64,000 nt of DNA, from NCBI RefSeq assembly GCF_900130005.1, contig NZ_FQXP01000008.1, positions 124,001 through 188,000 of the forward strand, read 5' to 3'. The DNA is from Clostridium collagenovorans DSM 3089 (lineage in GTDB: Bacteria > Bacillota > Clostridia > Clostridiales > Clostridiaceae). The notes below the pieces were generated by a model, which saw only the letters and a program-made list of their open reading frames with translations, had not been told where the DNA came from and searched no databases. Positions within the stretch are counted from its first letter, which is position 1. Each line of letters begins with the position of its first letter. This document shows, in pieces, positions 60,891 to 64,000 of this stretch. The translations under genes were made by a program, and so were the position numbers.

Positions 60891-61388
60891 GAAATATCTA
60901 AATTTGAAGGTTGAAAAATAAAAAAACATTTTTTAATTTAATGATTTTAAAAAATATTCAAAAATTTATTGAAGTCTCTACAGGATATGATATAATAAGT
61001 TTACTTATATCTAGTGTAAATTTTATTGAAATTCTAATGAATTAATTCATATAGTAATTGATTTATGCTAATTAATAATTTTCAGCATGTCTAGATTTAA
61101 CTATCATTATATAATAAATATAGAAGTTAATATGAATGTAGGATGTTAATTAGAATATATTTTTTTATAAGAGTATTTAATTTAAAAAATATAATGTAAG
61201 CATAAGGAAGATACAATATTAATAAGGAAAATAGTACATACTATTTATTGAATTATTATTAATATATTATTTATACTAGGGAAATATATAGTTGTTATAT
61301 TTTTTATAATAAAGCAATAAACTTTATATTAAAGAAGAAAGATAGAAAATTCTATAATAATTATTAATATCCTTTAGGAGGTACTATA
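60891..61388. other. Gene-free region of about 500 bases before deoD
   Basis: AT-rich, with all frames closed. I searched for a purine riboswitch or PurBox-like CGAAC and saw neither. The deoD SD is AGGAGG at 61376-61381. Confidence 0.55.
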
Positions 61389-62093
61389 ATGAGTGTACAT
61401 ATAGGTGCTAAACAAAATGAAATTGCTAAAACAGTATTAATGCCAGGAGATCCGTTAAGAGCTAAATTTATAGCAGAAACTATGCTAGAAGATGCAGTTT
61501 GTTATAACACAGTTCGTGGTATGTATGGATATACAGGAACTTATAAAGGTAAAAAAGTATCAGTTCAAGGTAGTGGTATGGGTATGCCATCTATGTCTAT
61601 ATATGCAGAAGAGTTATTTAGAGATTACGGAGTAGAAAATATCATTAGAATTGGTACATGTGGAACAATTCAAGAAGATATTCAAGTAAGAGACGTAATT
61701 ATAGCTATGAGTGCATCAACAGATTCTAATATAAACAATATTAGATTTGGAAATGCAAACTTTGCTCCAACAGCAAGCTTTGATTTAGTATATAGAGCTT
61801 ACCAAATAGCACAAGAGAAAAATATGAAAGTTGCAGTAGGAAATGTACTATCTGCTGACTTATTCTACCATGAAGATCCTGAAGCTTGGAAAATATGGGC
61901 AAAATATAATGTATTAGCACTTGAAATGGAAGGTGCAGCATTATATACATTAGCAGCAAAATATAGAAGAAAAGCGTTAATGTTATTAACAGTAAGTGAT
62001 AACATTATTACAGGAGAAGAAACTACATCAGAAGAACGTCAAACAACATTTACTCAAATGATAGAGTTAGCTTTAGAGACTGCTGAAGCATAA
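61389..62093 (+). CDS. deoD: Purine nucleoside phosphorylase, DeoD type
   Basis: 234 residues. Motifs: VLMPGDPLRAKFIAE, GSGMGMPSMSIYAEEL, IIRIGTCGTIQ, the active-site MEGAALYTLAAKYRRKALMLLTVSDNI (Asp of SDN) and HEDPEAWKIWAKYNVLALEME. It phosphorolyses purine (deoxy)nucleosides in the cytoplasm for salvage. Hexameric DeoD length. It is monocistronic with its own terminator. Confidence 0.97.
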   Translation: MSVHIGAKQNEIAKTVLMPGDPLRAKFIAETMLEDAVCYNTVRGMYGYTGTYKGKKVSVQGSGMGMPSMSIYAEELFRDYGVENIIRIGTCGTIQEDIQVRDVIIAMSASTDSNINNIRFGNANFAPTASFDLVYRAYQIAQEKNMKVAVGNVLSADLFYHEDPEAWKIWAKYNVLALEMEGAALYTLAAKYRRKALMLLTVSDNIITGEETTSEERQTTFTQMIELALETAEA

Positions 62094-62105
62094 TAACATA
62101 TAAAA

Positions 62106-62150
62106 AAGAGCTTATGATATTATATAAAAATATTGTAAGCTCTTATTTTT
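62106..62150 (+). terminator. Intrinsic terminator after deoD
   Basis: AAGAGCTTA pairs with TAAGCTCTT, with an inner ATATT/AATAT pair, and then ATTTTT. Confidence 0.82.
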
Positions 62151-62557
62151 ATATAAATATATATATACGTTGTAATATTGAATCTACAACACGGTAATTT
62201 ATTATAGGGTAAATTTTTTATAATATAAAATATGATTCAAGTTTATTTAATGTAAGATATATATTACAAATAAATAATAAACTACAATAATAGGAATTGA
62301 AAAATGTAATAAGATTATAAGAAAAATTAATACTATAATTATAAGGAGAAAAAGATATAAATAAAATAAGAAGAAAGAATAAGAAGTATAAAAAGATTAA
62401 GTTAGAAGAAAGAATAGTAATTATATGAGAGAATAACATATATAGAAAGGATGTTAATGAGAGTATAAAGAGAACATCAAGATAAAGCTTACATTAAGAA
62501 TAGTTATAGAATAATAAAAAAATATATTACATAAGGGTTAATAAAGAAAAAAGAGAA
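62151..62557. other. Gene-free region between deoD and tRNA-Leu
   Basis: About 400 bases with an A/G-rich plus strand. Minus-strand frames here give only low-complexity Leu/Ile/Phe/Ser peptides, so no gene is called. Confidence 0.5.
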
Positions 62558-62590
62558 ATAAAAAACACACTATCATTATAATAGTGTGTT
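62558..62590 (-). terminator. Terminator of tRNA-Leu
   Basis: On the minus strand AACACACTAT pairs with ATAGTGTGTT across 7 bases and ends in TTTTTT. Confidence 0.85.
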
Positions 62591-62591
62591 A

Positions 62592-62679
62592 TGGTGCCGG
62601 AGGCGGGAATCGAACCCGCACGGGTAATTAGCCCACTGGATTTTGAGTCCAGCGCGTCTGCCAGTTCCACCACTTCGGC
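62592..62679 (-). tRNA. tRNA-Leu (anticodon CAA)
   Basis: 88 bases including an encoded CCA end. Minus-strand landmarks: acceptor GCCGAAG, D-arm with GGCAGACGC, anticodon stem CTGGA/TCCAG with loop CTCAAAA (anticodon CAA reads UUG), a long variable arm as expected for Leu, T-arm GCGGG-TTCGATT-CCCGC and the 3' end CTCCGGCA-CCA. One A-C mismatch lies in the acceptor stem. It is a single tRNA with its own promoter and terminator. Confidence 0.96.
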
Positions 62680-62704
62680 AAAAAAGTAATTAAATTACTA
62701 TACA

Positions 62705-62733
62705 ATAATATCATATAAGAGAAATAAAAACAA
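62705..62733 (-). promoter_or_regulatory. Promoter of tRNA-Leu
   Basis: On the minus strand TTGTTT (62733-62728), a 17-bp spacer and TATTAT (62710-62705) lie about 25 bases before the tRNA 5' end. Confidence 0.45.
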
Positions 62734-62856
62734 TATAAAATGGATAATTTAATTGGTTCATATTCAATTATTTTTCTAGGTAAGTTTTAAAAAAAAGATT
62801 ATAATATATGTTGTGACCTATTTTCAAGAAAGAAATCAGATAAAAAGGGGACAGAC

Positions 62857-63135
62857 ATGTATAAGTTTTTAGGTATAGCTTTAATAGTTATAGGATGCAC
62901 AGAAGGATTAATATCTTTATTAATAAAAAAAGAGAAAATTTTAAGTGAAGTTTTAAAGGATAAAAACTCAGAAGTAAAAGATGGCTTTATAGAGATGTGT
63001 AATTTGGAGGGATTAATTGATGTAGCAATAGGAAGTTTAGGAATAATATTTTCTTCACTTACCTTTATAATAATAAGTTGGTTAGCTTCTATTTTATTTT
63101 TTTATTTAATATATATAAAAAGAAACTTTAAATAA
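62857..63135 (+). CDS. Small membrane protein, unknown
   Basis: 92 residues with an N-terminal helix (LGIALIVIGCTEGLISLLI), a charged middle (KEKILSEVLKDKNSEVKDGFIEMC) and two further helices in the C-terminal half (IDVAIGSLGIIFSSLTFIIISWLASILFFYLIY). It may belong to the small DUF3784-like membrane families of clostridia, but this is unsure. The SD is AAGGGGA. It is separate from sdaAB by 140 bases. Confidence 0.7.
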   Translation: MYKFLGIALIVIGCTEGLISLLIKKEKILSEVLKDKNSEVKDGFIEMCNLEGLIDVAIGSLGIIFSSLTFIIISWLASILFFYLIYIKRNFK

Positions 63136-63275
63136 AAAACATCTAAGTCGAAAAATGCAAAATAAAACAAGAAATTTGTAGAAAAAACGAAAAAATAGTT
63201 AAAAAAGCAAAAGAAATGTGATAAGATTTGAAGTGTTAAGGCGATAAATTTTAAATGGTGAAAGGATGTTGACAA

Positions 63276-63977
63276 ATGAAAAAATATGGTACATTTGACA
63301 TACTTGGTCCTATAATGATTGGACCATCAAGTTCACATACTGCAGGTGCAGCTAAATTAGGTAAAGTTGCTAGAGATATAGTTGGTTCTGAGTTTAAAAG
63401 CGTAAGTTTCTATTTACATGGTTCCTTTGCTGAAACTTATAGAGGTCATGGTACTGATAAAGCATTAGTAGCAGGTATATTAGGAATGGAACCTCAAGAC
63501 GAAAATCTTAGAGTAGCTTTTAAGATTGCAGAAGAACAAGGAATAAAATATGAATTTATACCAACTGTAATAGAAAATGCTGAGCATCCTAATACAGTTA
63601 AAATAGTCTTTCACATGAATGATGGAACGGATGCAGTTATAATGGGATGTTCTATTGGTGGGGGAAATATTGTTATAAATGAAATTAACGGTTTTGAAGT
63701 AGAATTAACAGGCGAATACTGTGTAGTTTTAATCAGACAATTAGATAAAAAAGGAGTATTAAGTAAAGTAACAAAAGTTATAGCAGAAGGCGGAATTAAC
63801 ATAGCAAATATGAAGGCTACAAGATCACATGGAGAAGAAGCCTTTTTAATTGTTGAATGTGATGAATATATTTCAGAAGAAATAGCAGATAAGTTAAAGA
63901 AAATAGATGAAGTATTATCAGCACAAATAATAAATACTCCTAAAGCTAAAAGAGAACATGACAAAATGATGAATTAG
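63276..63977 (+). CDS. sdaAB: L-serine dehydratase, iron-sulfur type, beta subunit
   Basis: 233 residues. The N-terminal DILGPIMIGPSSSHTAGAAKLGKVAR motif and GSFAETYRGHGTDKALVAGILGM are characteristic. The C-terminal 75 residues are an ACT domain (YCVVLIRQLDKKGVLSKVTKVIAEGGINIANMKATR). Two-subunit serine dehydratase uses a 4Fe-4S cluster in the alpha subunit to turn serine into pyruvate and ammonia. sdaAA is expected immediately downstream, outside the window. Confidence 0.95.
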   Translation: MKKYGTFDILGPIMIGPSSSHTAGAAKLGKVARDIVGSEFKSVSFYLHGSFAETYRGHGTDKALVAGILGMEPQDENLRVAFKIAEEQGIKYEFIPTVIENAEHPNTVKIVFHMNDGTDAVIMGCSIGGGNIVINEINGFEVELTGEYCVVLIRQLDKKGVLSKVTKVIAEGGINIANMKATRSHGEEAFLIVECDEYISEEIADKLKKIDEVLSAQIINTPKAKREHDKMMN

Positions 63978-64000
63978 GTACAGGTACATATTTAAAGAGT

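Noticed and set aside
61000..61388. Purine riboswitch or PurR box upstream of deoD
   Set aside because: No conserved riboswitch loops and no CGAAC-type cores are visible there.
62218..62439. Minus-strand 73-codon ORF near tRNA-Leu
   Set aside because: Low-complexity Leu/Ile/Phe/Ser peptide from A-rich DNA, no SD, no family resemblance.
1..64000. CRISPR arrays, insertion sequences, prophage, integrase or rRNA
   Set aside because: No regularly spaced repeats, transposase motifs, terminal inverted repeats with target duplications, phage proteins or rRNA segments were found.

Overview
The window is about 64 kb of very AT-rich DNA with strong GGAGG-type ribosome binding sites, many intrinsic terminators, a T-box, rubrerythrin, LrgAB, split Kdp sensors and class II shikimate enzymes. 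This points to a Clostridium sensu stricto (Clostridiaceae) chromosome. I cannot name the species. There are no insertion sequences, phage genes, CRISPR arrays or rRNA, and almost every gene looks like core or near-core chromosome.

Layout. 1-3.5 kb: the end of an OmpR-type response regulator, its sensor kinase and a lipoprotein. 3.5-5.3 kb: an oxygen/peroxide defence pair, a rubredoxin-flavoprotein reductase fusion followed by rubrerythrin. 5.6-6.3 kb: a DUF1989 protein. 6.4-15.3 kb: the potassium uptake operon kdpFABC with a kinase-less KdpD, a separate KdpD-like kinase and KdpE. 15.3-16.9 kb: lrgAB. 17.3-19.6 kb: a coiled-coil M23 peptidase and ftsX with no ftsE. 19.7-24.9 kb: trxA (minus), an AI-2E-type permease with an apparent ATA start, an ACT-domain protein and a P-type ATPase. 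25-29.6 kb: a glycosyltransferase and, on the minus strand, a GH65 phosphorylase and beta-phosphoglucomutase. 30-43.5 kb: mostly single genes (Cys-rich protein, FAD oxidoreductase, GntR-DUF1648 pair, CrtI-like desaturase, cis-prenyltransferase, lipoproteins, signal peptidase, aldehyde dehydrogenase, arginase). 43.6-48.6 kb: a secreted M16 protease and T-box-controlled proS. 48.8-57.2 kb: a complete shikimate/chorismate/prephenate cluster. 57.4-64 kb: an S1-domain protein, an orphan sensor kinase, deoD, tRNA-Leu(CAA), a small membrane protein and sdaAB.

The most unusual signals are regulatory. (1) At four unrelated genes (DUF1989, gntR, aldehyde dehydrogenase, tyrA) a strong Shine-Dalgarno sequence lies 40-50 bases from the start codon, and a perfect or near-perfect hairpin fills the space. 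Its stem base is TTTAG(TG)../..(CA)CTAAA. Folding it leaves 8-11 unpaired bases between SD and ATG, so the hairpin appears to present the start codon to the ribosome. (2) The aro operon is preceded by a 56-codon reading frame containing 13 Tyr and 5 Phe and then by an intrinsic terminator, which looks like a leader-peptide attenuator. A 15-bp palindrome also sits between the -35 and -10 of its promoter. (3) The AI-2E permease can only reach full length if translation starts at ATA. (4) The GH65 leader has mutually exclusive hairpins, one of them a terminator.

All functional calls rest on reading motifs in the sequence. No database search or folding program was run.
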